Assembly (NCBI GenBank): GCA_015522635.1
Contig: WALW01000019.1
Location: forward strand, 248,001 to 312,000
Direction of reading: 5' to 3'
Origin: Candidatus Tiamatella incendiivivens
GTDB taxonomy: Archaea; Thermoproteota; Thermoprotei_A; Sulfolobales; Acidilobaceae
Length of the DNA: 64,000 bases
The notes under the pieces were generated by a model that made no database searches, had not been told where the DNA came from, and was given only the letters and a program-made list of their open reading frames with translations. The translations under genes and the position numbers were made by a program. Below are positions 52,140 through 61,510 of this stretch, in pieces; within the stretch, counting starts at the first letter, position 1, and each line of letters opens with the position of its first letter.

Positions 52140-52660
52140 ATCAGGCGCGGTTGAATTCATCAAGGAGTATTCGAAATTGAAGCATAACACTCAAGGGAGA
52201 ACTTCGAGTTTCACATAACAGCCATAGGCTATAGTGGAAGGAAGGATAGAGTTATTATTAACTAACCATTTCCATGAAATACAAACTATTACTTGACAAG
52301 ATTCTTGGAGAAAAGCAGAGGCATGCAGCTAGAGCGGTTATTAAGGATTATGATGCTAGGAAAGGCAGAAATGGGTTCACGGGGAGATATAGATAGTATA
52401 CAGTATCCATAGGCTTCTACCGCAAACACATGATTTCTTGAGAACCCAGATAGTCTAGGTGGACTCAAGCTCTTGTGGATTAAGAATGGTAGAAGGCTTC
52501 ACAGAAACTACAACTGGAAGGCAGCATCGTTATATGCTATTAATGTAAGATATGTAGACCCTAGAGGAGAACAAAGCACTCCAAGAAACATAATACAACG
52601 AGGAAATACGGACTTGACAAGCCTACAGCTTCAGCATATCTCATTACCCTTAGGTGTATA
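52140..52660 (+). pseudogene. Decayed TnpB (IS200/IS605-type) remnant
   Basis: Broken frames on the plus strand retain parts of a TnpB-like protein. Around 52276-52397 is KYKLLLDKILGEKQRHAARA, and around 52470-52590 is RRLHRNYNWKAASLYAINVR followed by YVDPRGEQSTP, matching the TnpB C-terminal YVDPRGTSSTCP block with the zinc-ribbon Cys lost. Several stops and shifts separate the pieces, and no TnpA or terminal repeats are evident. The stretch 52032-52738 holds nothing else I can support except the eL24 ribosome site. Confidence 0.5.
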
Positions 52661-52738
52661 GAAAGACATAATTTAACACAAAAAGTTATAATCTAAAGTT
52701 TCTGCTTCCCATTATAGTAGTTGTTAAGGTGATAGGAA

Positions 52739-52921
52739 TTGCCCAAGGAGCAGGTATGTGCGTTCTGCGGTAAACCAATCGAGCCTGGGACCGGAATAAA
52801 ATATGTCACCCGCCGAGGGAATATCTTATGGTTCTGTTCAAGCAAGTGTATGAAGAACTATCTCGTATTGAGGAGAAACCCGAGGAAACTAAAGTGGACT
52901 AAGAGCTATGGTATAAGGTGA
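52739..52921 (+). CDS. rpl24e: Ribosomal protein eL24
   Basis: A 60-residue large-subunit protein with a zinc finger: [20 protein letters not shown] and [20 protein letters not shown]. The start is TTG at 52739 with AAGGTGAT upstream. ndk follows six bases after the stop. Confidence 0.95.
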   Translation: MPKEQVCAFCGKPIEPGTGIKYVTRRGNILWFCSSKCMKNYLVLRRNPRKLKWTKSYGIR

Positions 52922-52927
52922 TATTCC

Positions 52928-53347
52928 ATGGCTCTCCAGAAAACCTTTGTTATGATTAAACCTGATGCTGTCGAAAGAGGATTGGTTGGGGAGATTATTT
53001 CTAGGTTTGAGCGTAAGGGTTTTACTATAAAAGCATTGAAAATGGTCAAACTAACTAGGGAGAAGGCGGAAGAATTGTATAGCGTGCACAGAGACAAGCC
53101 ATTTTTTAATGACTTAGTAGAATTTGTGACAGGCGGTCCTGTGGTGGCAATGATATTGGAAGGTGATTCTGCTATTGATGTTGTACGAATACTCGTAGGC
53201 TCTACTGATGGAAGGAAGGCTGTTCCGGGAACTATAAGAGGCGATTTCGCATTATCTATACAGGAGAATGTTGTTCATGCATCAGACTCGTATGAAAGTT
53301 TCAAAAGAGAATATAGAGTGTTCTTCTCTCCCGGGGAGATAGAATAG
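52928..53347 (+). CDS. ndk: Nucleoside diphosphate kinase
   Basis: A 139-residue enzyme: [20 protein letters not shown] at the N-terminus, MVGSTD-like [20 protein letters not shown], and the active-site His in [17 protein letters not shown]. It transfers the terminal phosphate between nucleoside di- and triphosphates. The stop abuts the end of the opposing infB gene. Confidence 0.95.
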   Translation: MALQKTFVMIKPDAVERGLVGEIISRFERKGFTIKALKMVKLTREKAEELYSVHRDKPFFNDLVEFVTGGPVVAMILEGDSAIDVVRILVGSTDGRKAVPGTIRGDFALSIQENVVHASDSYESFKREYRVFFSPGEIE

Positions 53348-55180
53348 TCACTTTTCTATTAACCGAGTAAGTTTTTTCTGTAAGAGCCTATATACGGGTC
53401 TTTCACTCTTCTTGATTTCAAGTATATCATTTAGAATCATCAACTCATCTTTAGATAGATCTTCCATATGTTTCTCTATCATTTCCCTTATATGATCTAG
53501 TGGAACATCCGTATACAGTACATCTCCTTCAAGCAAGTGTCTACCAACCATAGATTTACCCTTAATTGAGATAGCTACAGCCATTCCTATGGTAGCTTCG
53601 TCTAGGGAAGATTCTCTATCCCGTATACCTGAAATTTCTCCGATGACTCTACTGTCTTGTCTAATCAGTTTGTATCCAGACCTTATTCTGCCTCCTATAA
53701 CCTCTATTCCCACTATTATAGGGCCGCTTCTCCTGAAAACATGTCCTGGTAAGACTCTAATTTTCCCTGGCAAAACCAATCTGTTGAGTTTTTCCAGTTT
53801 TTCTATTTCCTTCTCTCGTTTAACCCAATCTTCATATGATTCCAGTAATCTATAGATAACAGTATCAACAAAAATAGGGATACCTCGAAGTTTAGCTTCC
53901 TCTTCGGCTTCGGATGTGGCCTTTACATTAAAGGCTAAAATAACACCTAGATAACGGTCATGTTTCTTTGTTATGGATGCATCTATAACGTCGTTTCTTG
54001 TAACGTTCCCTATATCAGCTGCCCTGACATTTATTCCCTGCTTCTTTAAGGCAAAAGTAAGTGCCTCCAGCGTCCCTAGAGTATCTGCTTTGACGATTAC
54101 TCCTTCTTTATCTGTTTTTATTAGAACAGATCCAACGTCTTTCATCACGATTTCACTCAATTTCCCCGCATCGTCATAGTCGTTTGCTACATAGAGTGGT
54201 GCGCCAGCTAGAACATTGTCTAGTTCGGGAGCAGCTATCTTAACTCCGGCAGCAGCGGTAGCTTCGTCTACATAGATGAATTTACCCTCATGGCTCCGTA
54301 TCTCTTGAAGCGGTCTTGGCATAAGTAATGCTTTGACTCTAGTTATAACCGGCCCATTTAGTCCTCCTATAACTATTATGTCTCCCTTCCTAAGGATTCC
54401 ATCGTATATTATAACATCTAACGTGGTACCTAGACCGGGTTCTTCTTTGATCTCTAAAACTACACCCTTAGCAGGTCCTTCAACATATACTAGTTTCTTT
54501 GCTAAGTACTGTTGTACCAGTCCTGCTAGGACAGTTAGTAACTCAGGAATTCCTTCTCCAGTTCGGGCGGAAACAGGGACTATAGCAAACGTTTTAGTGA
54601 AGTCTTTGATTTTTAAGAAGAGGTCTGCAGGTAAACCTAAGTCGTACATTTGACCGATCAGTTCATATATCCTGGTTTCGAATAGAGATTTAACATCTTC
54701 TGTCTGCATTTTATATGACTGGATGAATGGTGAGTTCGGATAGGACTTCCATCCAGGCACCCTATCAACTTTGTTTGCAGCTATTATAAAAGGAACACGC
54801 CTTTGTCTAAGTATATCTATAGCTTCATATGTCTGGTTTTTGAATCCCTCCATTACATCAACTACTAGAATAGCAAAATCTGCAACGCTACCGCCTCTTT
54901 TCCTCAAGTTGCTGAATAACTCGTGGCCAGGGGTATCAATGAAAAGAAGGCCAGGTATCCTTAGTTTTATTGGAATAATGTCCTTCAGAGGCTCAGCGAT
55001 CTGTTCGATAACATCAGCTGGTACAATACTAGCTCCGACATGCTGCGTTATTCCACCAGCTTCTTTTACTGCAACAGCAGTACCCCTGATTTTATCTAAG
55101 AGCGTTGTTTTCCCGTGATCCACATGCCCTAGAACAGTTACTATCGGCTGTCTGAGCCTTTTCTCTATATTACCCTCCAT
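53348..55180 (-). CDS. infB: Translation initiation factor aIF5B
   Basis: A 610-residue GTPase. The G domain has [19 protein letters not shown] (G1), GGITQHVGAS (G2), FIDTPGHELF (G3) and AANKVDRVPGW (G4), followed by the domain II beta barrel, domain III and the C-terminal barrel seen in IF2/eIF5B. It promotes subunit joining. The ATG at 55180 has GGGTGAT upstream, preferable to a GTG at 55189. No intein. Confidence 0.95.
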   Translation of the reverse strand: MEGNIEKRLRQPIVTVLGHVDHGKTTLLDKIRGTAVAVKEAGGITQHVGASIVPADVIEQIAEPLKDIIPIKLRIPGLLFIDTPGHELFSNLRKRGGSVADFAILVVDVMEGFKNQTYEAIDILRQRRVPFIIAANKVDRVPGWKSYPNSPFIQSYKMQTEDVKSLFETRIYELIGQMYDLGLPADLFLKIKDFTKTFAIVPVSARTGEGIPELLTVLAGLVQQYLAKKLVYVEGPAKGVVLEIKEEPGLGTTLDVIIYDGILRKGDIIVIGGLNGPVITRVKALLMPRPLQEIRSHEGKFIYVDEATAAAGVKIAAPELDNVLAGAPLYVANDYDDAGKLSEIVMKDVGSVLIKTDKEGVIVKADTLGTLEALTFALKKQGINVRAADIGNVTRNDVIDASITKKHDRYLGVILAFNVKATSEAEEEAKLRGIPIFVDTVIYRLLESYEDWVKREKEIEKLEKLNRLVLPGKIRVLPGHVFRRSGPIIVGIEVIGGRIRSGYKLIRQDSRVIGEISGIRDRESSLDEATIGMAVAISIKGKSMVGRHLLEGDVLYTDVPLDHIREMIEKHMEDLSKDELMILNDILEIKKSERPVYRLLQKKLTRLIEK

Positions 55181-55296
55181 CTTAATCACCCTGCATGAAG
55201 TGTTTTATGGAAAGGATTTATATTGACTGCATCAAGGAGATAATTCATGCTGGCCCCCGCGGCCCGTATACTAGTGGGGACCGGTGGTGTAGAGTA

Positions 55297-55995
55297 ATGA
55301 GTTACATGGAAAGACCGCCTCTGAGAGTGGTAATATCTGATCCCAAGGCAGGGGATCGTGTGATAAAGGTAAAGGTTAAGGGATCCGATGATCCTGCACT
55401 GGAATTGAAGCCCGAAATGACTAAGAAAAAAGACCAAGAAAGGACTCAGCTTCCAGTAGCGTTCGTCAGCAAGAAAATTTATAGAGAGCTCAACTTAGAT
55501 GAAGTAGGCATAATGAACCTTAGGTTCATTAAAGATGATAAGAAAATCAATGTACCATTCAAGGTTATCCAAAAAGAAGAACTCTTGGAGAACGAGGTTC
55601 ACATAAACATTGAGCTAATAGGAGAAGCAACAGGTGAGATGGAAGTCGAAGCTGATGCTTTCCGGGCTAAAGCTTGGCAGATTGCAGTTCCAGAAAATGT
55701 TTCTATCACGCTTTCCGGGCTAAGAATAAAAGACGAGTTCGATGGAGGCCTAGTAGGTCTACCTGGAAAAAGGCTGAAAATAACTGGAGGAACAGATGCG
55801 ACTGGTATACCGATGCGACCAGATATCCCAGGAGCTGCTAGGAAGAGGATACTTCTATCATCGCCGCCGGGATTTCATCCTAAAGAGGAGGGTGAAAGAA
55901 GAAGAAAACTTGTAAGAGGAAGCACTGTACCTGATCCTAGAGGTGAACGCCGGAAAACAGCACTAGCCCAGCTAAACGCTGTAATAGTTTACTGA
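55297..55995 (+). CDS. rps6e: Ribosomal protein eS6 (crenarchaeal long form)
   Basis: About 232 residues. The first ~130 residues (VVISDPKAGDRVIKVKVKGS and following) form the N-terminal extension typical of crenarchaeal eS6, and the C-terminal half has the core DEFDGGLVGLPGKRLKITGG, GIPMRPDIPGAARKRILLSS and KEEGERRRKLVRGSTV. The ATG at 55297 has GGTGGTG upstream; a second ATG at 55306 is also possible. The open frame extends upstream, but that portion looks non-coding. Confidence 0.93.
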   Translation: MSYMERPPLRVVISDPKAGDRVIKVKVKGSDDPALELKPEMTKKKDQERTQLPVAFVSKKIYRELNLDEVGIMNLRFIKDDKKINVPFKVIQKEELLENEVHINIELIGEATGEMEVEADAFRAKAWQIAVPENVSITLSGLRIKDEFDGGLVGLPGKRLKITGGTDATGIPMRPDIPGAARKRILLSSPPGFHPKEEGERRRKLVRGSTVPDPRGERRKTALAQLNAVIVY

Positions 55996-56057
55996 AAACA
56001 AATTCCCTCCTCTTATAACGCTTAATATCTCAATGTCTTCCTATAATCTGTAAATAG

Positions 56058-57311
56058 GTGTGGGTTGTGGTAGAGAAAGCCAAGACGCAACCAGAAGTAA
56101 ATATAGGAGTAGTCGGGCATGTGGATCACGGGAAAACAACGTTAGTGCAGGCACTTACAGGCGTATGGACTTCAAAACATAGTGAGGAATTGAAAAGAGG
56201 GATGACTATAAAACTGGGCTATGCCGATGGGGACATCTGGGTTTGCAGTAAATGCGGCGAACCCGAAGGATACTCTCCTGAACCCGTATGCCCTTGCAGT
56301 AAAGGTGAACCTAAACTTTTGAGGAGAGTTTCATATGTAGACGCCCCTGGTCACGAGATACTAATGGCTACAATGTTATCCGGAGCTGCACTCATGGACG
56401 GTGCAATACTTGTTATAGCAGTCAACGAAAGATGTCCGCAACCACAGACTTACGAGCATTTTATGGCTTTGGATATAATAGGTGTCCGCAACCTTATTGT
56501 AGTTCAAAACAAAGTTGACGCAGTTAGTCCGGAGCGGGCAAAAGATAACTATTTGGAGATAAAAGAATTCTTGAAAGGAACATGGGCAGAAAATGCTCCT
56601 ATAATTCCAGTCAGCGCCCTTCACAAGATAAACATTGATGCCCTATTGATGGCCATGCAGAAATATCTCCCAACAAAACCTAAGGATCTTGGTAAAGATC
56701 CATTAATGTTCATAGCGAGGAGCTTTGACGTCAACAAGCCAGGAACAACACCGAATAAACTTGTGGGAGGAGTCATAGGTGGGAGTATTATGCAAGGAGT
56801 ATTTAGAACAGGAGATGAAATAGAGATTAAACCGGGTGTGAGACTCGTCAAACCGGGTGGAAGGACTGTATATGAACCCTTGACAACTACTATTGAGAGC
56901 CTAAAATTTGGGAATATTACTGTAAAGGAAGCAAAACCCGGAGGTCTTGTAGCAATAGGAACAAGACTTGACCCGTCAGTGACGAAAGCAGATAACCTGG
57001 TAGGAAACGCTATTGGCAAGCCAGGAACGCTTCCCCCAGTGTATAACTCGCTCAGAATAGAATATCATCTACTCGAGAGAGTAGTGGGATTGAAGGAACT
57101 AGTGCGTATTGACAAACTCAATGTTAGAGAACCTCTAATGCTAACAGTGGGAACCGCTATAACTCTAGGTATAATAGCAAAAGTCGGAAAAGACGAGCTT
57201 GAGGTGGTATTGAAACGTCCAGTAGTAGGTTGGCCAGGAGCTAGGGTTGCTATAAGTAAACAAGTTCATGGTAGATGGAGACTAGTGGGCTGGGGTATAA
57301 TAAAGGAGTAG
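56058..57311 (+). CDS. eif2g: Translation initiation factor aIF2, gamma subunit
   Basis: A 417-residue GTPase. [20 protein letters not shown] is G1, [19 protein letters not shown] leads to a zinc knuckle [28 protein letters not shown] is G3, and [11 protein letters not shown] is G4, followed by two beta-barrel domains. It delivers initiator tRNA to the ribosome. The start is GTG at 56058 with AGGTGTG just upstream. Confidence 0.96.
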   Translation: MWVVVEKAKTQPEVNIGVVGHVDHGKTTLVQALTGVWTSKHSEELKRGMTIKLGYADGDIWVCSKCGEPEGYSPEPVCPCSKGEPKLLRRVSYVDAPGHEILMATMLSGAALMDGAILVIAVNERCPQPQTYEHFMALDIIGVRNLIVVQNKVDAVSPERAKDNYLEIKEFLKGTWAENAPIIPVSALHKINIDALLMAMQKYLPTKPKDLGKDPLMFIARSFDVNKPGTTPNKLVGGVIGGSIMQGVFRTGDEIEIKPGVRLVKPGGRTVYEPLTTTIESLKFGNITVKEAKPGGLVAIGTRLDPSVTKADNLVGNAIGKPGTLPPVYNSLRIEYHLLERVVGLKELVRIDKLNVREPLMLTVGTAITLGIIAKVGKDELEVVLKRPVVGWPGARVAISKQVHGRWRLVGWGIIKE

Positions 57312-57316
57312 AAATA

Positions 57317-57778
57317 ATGATTAGAGAAATAAGGTTAGATGAATTTGAAACTCTTTTGGTAACAGGTAATGAATTGCTAGTTATATTGGATACAAGTTTT
57401 CTGATGGCAATAGGATCGGGGAGGCCCTCCCTAGAAAAACTACTGGATATTATTGAAGGAAACCCTGTCCTAATAATTCCCCGAACTGTTTTGAGCGAAC
57501 TGGAAAAGCATTCTGGTAACAAACGTTTTTCAATATCGTCTAAAGCCTCCTTAGCACTTGTAATACTAAGGAAAACTCAAATACCTGTCTATGTTCTAGG
57601 CTCTTCTCTCTCTAGCCATGCCGATGACGATATTTACCTCACAGTATCTATGTTAAAGAATACGAGATTCAGACTAGTTGTAGCTACAGTAGATAAGGAG
57701 TTACGTCGGAGAATTAAAACTCTAGGTGTACCCGTGGTCTATCTAAGGAGAACAGAGAACAGGTTTGAACTTGGTTGA
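57317..57778 (+). CDS. PIN-domain ribonuclease, FCF1-like
   Basis: A 153-residue PIN protein. Acidic residues of the metal site appear in LLVILDTSFLMAIGSG, IPRTVLSELEKHSG, ADDDIYLTVSML and VATVDKELRRRIKTLGV. The order resembles the FCF1/Utp24 group that lies next to aIF2gamma in many archaea and may act in rRNA processing. The ATG at 57317 follows the aIF2gamma stop by five bases. Confidence 0.85.
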   Translation: MIREIRLDEFETLLVTGNELLVILDTSFLMAIGSGRPSLEKLLDIIEGNPVLIIPRTVLSELEKHSGNKRFSISSKASLALVILRKTQIPVYVLGSSLSSHADDDIYLTVSMLKNTRFRLVVATVDKELRRRIKTLGVPVVYLRRTENRFELG

Positions 57779-57857
57779 ACTAACATTATAGTTTAATGGG
57801 ATATTTGTTTTAAATACCTTAGAGAAGCAGGTTTAGAACAATGGGGATGGACTAGAA

Positions 57858-58424
57858 ATGTATTACCTATCAAGAGTCAGGAAGGTATTAAAGATACCCC
57901 CTAATATGATGTATGAAGGCCGTAGTGTCAAAGAAGTAGCACTGGAACTTCTCAGAAAAGATTTCGTCGAGGGACTTGAAGGAAGAAACGATGAAGATCT
58001 AGGTATAATTCTCTCTATAGGCAATATTGAAGTTTTATCTCAAGGTATAATTGTCCCCGGAGACCCCCGAATATATGTGGAAGTAGAGTTTGACGTATTA
58101 AGCTATAAGCCCATCCTGAACGAAGTTGTTAGAGGAAAAGTTATTGATGTAAAAAACTTCGGTTTATTCATTAACATAGGCCCTGTCGAAGGCTTAGTTC
58201 ATAAGACTCAGATAATGGATGAGCCGGTAAAATATGATCCTTCCAGAGGTGCTTTCATCGGCGTAAAATCCAATAGAGTAATAGAGCTAGGTGATATCGT
58301 TAGAGCAAGAGTAGTCCAAATATCAACTAAAAGCGGCTGGGTGAAAGTCGGTTTAACTATGAGACAACCATTCTTAGGTAAGGAAGAATGGATTGATGCT
58401 GAAAAAGAGAAGGTGAGCACTTAA
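57858..58424 (+). CDS. rpo7: DNA-directed RNA polymerase subunit Rpo7 (RpoE')
   Basis: A 188-residue stalk subunit. N-terminal domain YYLSRVRKVLKIPPNMM, central VEVEFDVLSYKPILNEVVRG, and C-terminal S1-like domain VIDVKNFGLFINIGPVEGLV. With Rpo4 it forms the polymerase stalk. The stop and the next start overlap as TAATG, implying coupled translation. Confidence 0.95.
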   Translation: MYYLSRVRKVLKIPPNMMYEGRSVKEVALELLRKDFVEGLEGRNDEDLGIILSIGNIEVLSQGIIVPGDPRIYVEVEFDVLSYKPILNEVVRGKVIDVKNFGLFINIGPVEGLVHKTQIMDEPVKYDPSRGAFIGVKSNRVIELGDIVRARVVQISTKSGWVKVGLTMRQPFLGKEEWIDAEKEKVST

Positions 58425-58660
58425 TGAGTTATAGACGTACTCGCAAACCGATTTTCAAAGCTTGTAAGAAATGCGGAGGTTTAGTTCCATTAGATGCTAA
58501 AAGCTGTCCTTACTGCAGTTCCACTAGCTTCACTGAGGACTGGGAGGGCATGATCATTGTAATTGACCCAGAAAAATCACTAGTTGCCAAAATGATTAAC
58601 CGAGGTGGCAAGCTAGGCTTATACGCAATCAAAGTAGGAGGGAAGGTGGTATTAAAATAA
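58424..58660 (+). CDS. spt4: Transcription elongation factor Spt4 (RpoE2)
   Basis: A 78-residue zinc protein: ACKKCGGLVPLDAKSCPYCS binds zinc, followed by SFTEDWEGMIIVIDPEKSLV. It partners Spt5 in processive transcription. The 3' end overlaps the likely start of the dephospho-CoA kinase gene. Confidence 0.95.
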   Translation: MSYRRTRKPIFKACKKCGGLVPLDAKSCPYCSSTSFTEDWEGMIIVIDPEKSLVAKMINRGGKLGLYAIKVGGKVVLK

Positions 58661-59193
58661 GCAACAGGTGCCTAAGAATTCCGAGAAATCTAAGAATAGA
58701 TTTTGCGATTCCTAGAGGCAAGATAATCTCCGAGAATATAGATGAATGGATAAAGGCAAACTTAAAAGATAAAACAATAATTTCTGTAGGTGATGTCGTT
58801 ACAGCTTCTATGGTATCCATCGGCTTAAAACCTCACTTATCTATAGTCGACATGAAGACCAGACGTAATGATATATCACCAAAACTAGTTAGTGCTCTCA
58901 TAGAGGAATGTAATATTTACAGAGTAACCAGTCCTCCAGGGAAGATATCATTGGAGGCCATTAATCTGATATGCAGATTACTAGAAAAAACTGAACTCTC
59001 TAAATGTTATATAATAATTGTTGATGGCGAAGAAGATATGCTTGCTTTACCTACACTATCTTGCGCACCTGAAGGATCTGCTGTTATATACGGTGTTCCT
59101 GGGATAGGTATAGCCGTGTTCTTGACCGATAATGCTATAAGATACTTGGCGTCTAATAGATTATTATATCTAGAACCTGTTGAATGCATGTAA
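58651..59193 (+). CDS. GTP-dependent dephospho-CoA kinase (DUF359), non-canonical start
   Basis: A frame of about 180 codons. Family features are TIISVGDVVTASMVSIGLKP, HLSIVDMKTRRNDISP, YRVTSPPGKISLEAINLICR and IIIVDGEEDMLALPTLSCAP, with GEEDLL-type metal site. The conserved N-terminal part (LRIPRNLRIDFAIPRGKII) lies upstream of the first ATG (58810), yet no ATG, GTG or TTG occurs there. ATT at 58651 or ATA at 58657, both near AGGAGG/GGTGG, are the best starts. The enzyme phosphorylates dephospho-CoA using GTP. It lies in the usual spt4-eS24 position. Confidence 0.8.
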   Translation: MKISNRCLRIPRNLRIDFAIPRGKIISENIDEWIKANLKDKTIISVGDVVTASMVSIGLKPHLSIVDMKTRRNDISPKLVSALIEECNIYRVTSPPGKISLEAINLICRLLEKTELSKCYIIIVDGEEDMLALPTLSCAPEGSAVIYGVPGIGIAVFLTDNAIRYLASNRLLYLEPVECM

Positions 59194-59262
59194 GAAATAT
59201 AAGTCTATTAAGAAAAGCGTAGATAATACCGATGATGTGTTGAGGCGCAGGGTGTTAGAAAA

Positions 59263-59601
59263 TTGAGTGGTAATGAAGGAAAACAAATACGGATAGGAGA
59301 AGGAGTGGTAGCCACTGTTCTCAAAGAGTTTTATAACCCACTGGTAGGCAAGAGGAAACTTTACCTCGTCATAAATCATCCCAATCAAAGCACACCGATG
59401 AGATTCTCTGTAAGAATGGCAATAGCTAACGCTTATGGGGTCGATATGAAAAGGGTTTATGTGAAATCTATACAATCCGAATACGGTAAAGCTGAGTCAA
59501 AGACTATAGCTAATATCTACGATACTGTTGATAGAGCTTTGAAGTTCGAGTCGAAATATATAATAGACAGAAATGGTGGAGTAGAAGGCTTCGAAGAGTA
59601 A
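59263..59601 (+). CDS. rps24e: Ribosomal protein eS24
   Basis: A 112-residue protein: EFYNPLVGKRKLYLVINHPN, MRFSVRMAIANAYGVDMKRV and SEYGKAESKTIANIYDTVDR match eS24. The start is TTG at 59263 with GGGTG upstream. eS31 follows within 20 bp. Confidence 0.94.
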   Translation: MSGNEGKQIRIGEGVVATVLKEFYNPLVGKRKLYLVINHPNQSTPMRFSVRMAIANAYGVDMKRVYVKSIQSEYGKAESKTIANIYDTVDRALKFESKYIIDRNGGVEGFEE

Positions 59602-59617
59602 GTTCGGGTGAATAGTA

Positions 59618-59800
59618 ATGGCATGGGTTCATAAACTTTATGAATACGACTATAATAGTGGTACTATAAGGCTCAAGAACAAAAAATGTCCTAGATGTGG
59701 TAGCATAATGGGTTATTACAAGAAACCCGTGGAGAGGTGGCACTGTGGAAAGTGTGGTTATACAGAATTTATACAATCTCCCTCAAAAAAGAGAAAATAG
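59618..59800 (+). CDS. rps27ae: Ribosomal protein eS31 (S27ae)
   Basis: A 60-residue zinc-ribbon protein: [20 protein letters not shown] and GKCGYTEF. In archaea it lacks the ubiquitin fusion of eukaryotes. Its end overlaps the open frame of kae1. Confidence 0.95.
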   Translation: MAWVHKLYEYDYNSGTIRLKNKKCPRCGSIMGYYKKPVERWHCGKCGYTEFIQSPSKKRK

Positions 59801-60800
59801 CATTGTAATAGGAATAGAATCTACTGCCCACACTCTAGGCATTGGAATAGTTTCCCATCCTCCATTCAAAGTTCTAGCAGACGTCAGATTCGAATATAAT
59901 CCCCAAATTGGAGGTCTTCATCCTAGATTTGTAACGGAATACATGGTTGGTAACATAGGTGATGCATTAGAGAAGGCTGTTAAAGAGGCTGGTATAAAAG
60001 CGAGTGATATAAGTGGGATTGCTGTAGCTTTAGGCCCAGGCATTGGGCCCCAGTTAAGGGTGGGTGCTACATTAGCTAGGGCACTAGCCCTTTCTCTTAG
60101 AAAACCTATTATTCCCGTTAACCATGCTGTAGCGCATATAGAGATAGGTAGATTGTTATGTGGTAAAAAGGATCCTTTAGTGGTATACATTTCAGGAGGC
60201 AATACTCAGTTAATCGTCTATAAAGAGAAACGATATCGTGTTATCGGTGAAACACTCGATATTGCTTTGGGTAATCTGTTAGATGCTTTTTCTAGAGAGA
60301 TCGGAATAGCTCCACCTTACATAGTCAATGGCAAGCACGCCATTGACATTTGCGCCAAAGCGGGATCCTACATTAGAGGGTTCCCGTATACAGTTAAGGG
60401 GCAGGATATTTCTTATTCAGGGCTTTTGACTGCAGCATTAAGATACGCTGAGAAAAATTCGAAGGAACTGAACAGTATATGTTATACGGTTAGGGAAATA
60501 GCATTCGCTCAGCTCATAGAGGCTTCTGAACGTGCATTAAGCAGTACTAATAAAAAGGAAATACTAATGGTGGGAGGAGTTGCGGCAAATGATTATTTGC
60601 ATGGGAAGTATATTGAAATGGCTAGAGAGAGGAGTGTCAATTATTGTAGAGTCAGTAAGAAATATGCTGGGGATAATGGGGTAATGATAGCTTGGACCGG
60701 GCTTCTAAGCTACCTGTACGGCTCGGATGTTCCTATCATAAATGCTGTGGCGAGACAGAGATGGAGAATAGATGAGGTAGATATACTTTGGATGCCTTAG
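59745..60800 (+). CDS. kae1: KEOPS tRNA threonylcarbamoyltransferase Kae1
   Basis: A protein of about 348-351 residues with the ASKHA fold. Core: [19 protein letters not shown], metal ligands in [33 protein letters not shown], and a late Asp in [16 protein letters not shown]. It makes t6A37 in ANN-reading tRNAs. GTG at 59745 or 59754 are the only normal starts, and both add a tail overlapping eS31; a start nearer IVIGIEST would need ATT or ATA. bud32 overlaps the 3' end by 13 bp. Confidence 0.93.
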   Translation: MESVVIQNLYNLPQKRENSIVIGIESTAHTLGIGIVSHPPFKVLADVRFEYNPQIGGLHPRFVTEYMVGNIGDALEKAVKEAGIKASDISGIAVALGPGIGPQLRVGATLARALALSLRKPIIPVNHAVAHIEIGRLLCGKKDPLVVYISGGNTQLIVYKEKRYRVIGETLDIALGNLLDAFSREIGIAPPYIVNGKHAIDICAKAGSYIRGFPYTVKGQDISYSGLLTAALRYAEKNSKELNSICYTVREIAFAQLIEASERALSSTNKKEILMVGGVAANDYLHGKYIEMARERSVNYCRVSKKYAGDNGVMIAWTGLLSYLYGSDVPIINAVARQRWRIDEVDILWMP

Positions 60801-61510
60801 AAGAGCTAACAGAACTATTCATCACAGGTAAAGAGCTTTCCATGGGAGCAGAGGCATCCATCTATTTGACTAGTTTTGGAGGGATAGAATTTATAGTGAA
60901 ATATAGGTTTCCTAAGAAATATATTCATCATCTGCTAACAGAAGAATTGATTTTGAAGAGAACTAAAAGAGAGGCGAGAATTCTAGTAAATACTAAGTTA
61001 AACGGTTTGTGTGTTCCACGTGTTTATTTTACTATTATATCCAAGGGGATTCTTGTTATGGAAAAGATCAAGGGGTCAAGGCTAGATGAGTTAATAGAGG
61101 AAATATATCCTAGAAAGGAGTTGAACGAAAGACTCCATAATTTATATTTCAACATAGGAGTGATTCTAGGAAAACTTCATTCTATGAACATAGTACACGG
61201 CGATTTTTCCATATCTAATATAATAGTCAGAGAAAACCAGCCTAATGAGCCTTGCATTATAGATTTCGGTTTAAGCGACTTCTCTAATGATCCCGAAGAT
61301 CGTGCTATGGATCTGCATATACTCTTTAAGTCTATGGAAGCAAGGTTCCCTAGATATTTAGCTTCTTTCAGGGAAAGTGCTATTCGAGGCTATAAGACAG
61401 GGAGCCCCTACTTTAATATTATAATCCAACGCTTACATGAGATGGAGCTGAGAGGAAGGTATGTTGAGAAAAGAAGACGGAAACATAAAACTGGCATTCA
61501 TAACGTCTAA
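60788..61510 (+). CDS. bud32: KEOPS kinase Bud32
   Basis: A 240-residue small kinase/ATPase. Gly-loop-like SMGAEASIYLT, Lys in IEFIVKYRFPKKY, catalytic loop IVHGDFSISNIIV and IIDFGLSDFSNDPEDRAMDL. It partners Kae1 in t6A synthesis. Start TTG at 60788. The two genes are separate here, whereas they are fused in many euryarchaea. Confidence 0.93.
   Translation: MDALEELTELFITGKELSMGAEASIYLTSFGGIEFIVKYRFPKKYIHHLLTEELILKRTKREARILVNTKLNGLCVPRVYFTIISKGILVMEKIKGSRLDELIEEIYPRKELNERLHNLYFNIGVILGKLHSMNIVHGDFSISNIIVRENQPNEPCIIDFGLSDFSNDPEDRAMDLHILFKSMEARFPRYLASFRESAIRGYKTGSPYFNIIIQRLHEMELRGRYVEKRRRKHKTGIHNV

Noticed and set aside
55195-55296. 34-residue N-terminal extension of eS6
   Set aside because: The extension has unlike composition (Cys/Trp-rich), whereas the ATG at 55297 has a proper ribosome site and starts at the conserved eS6 N-terminus.
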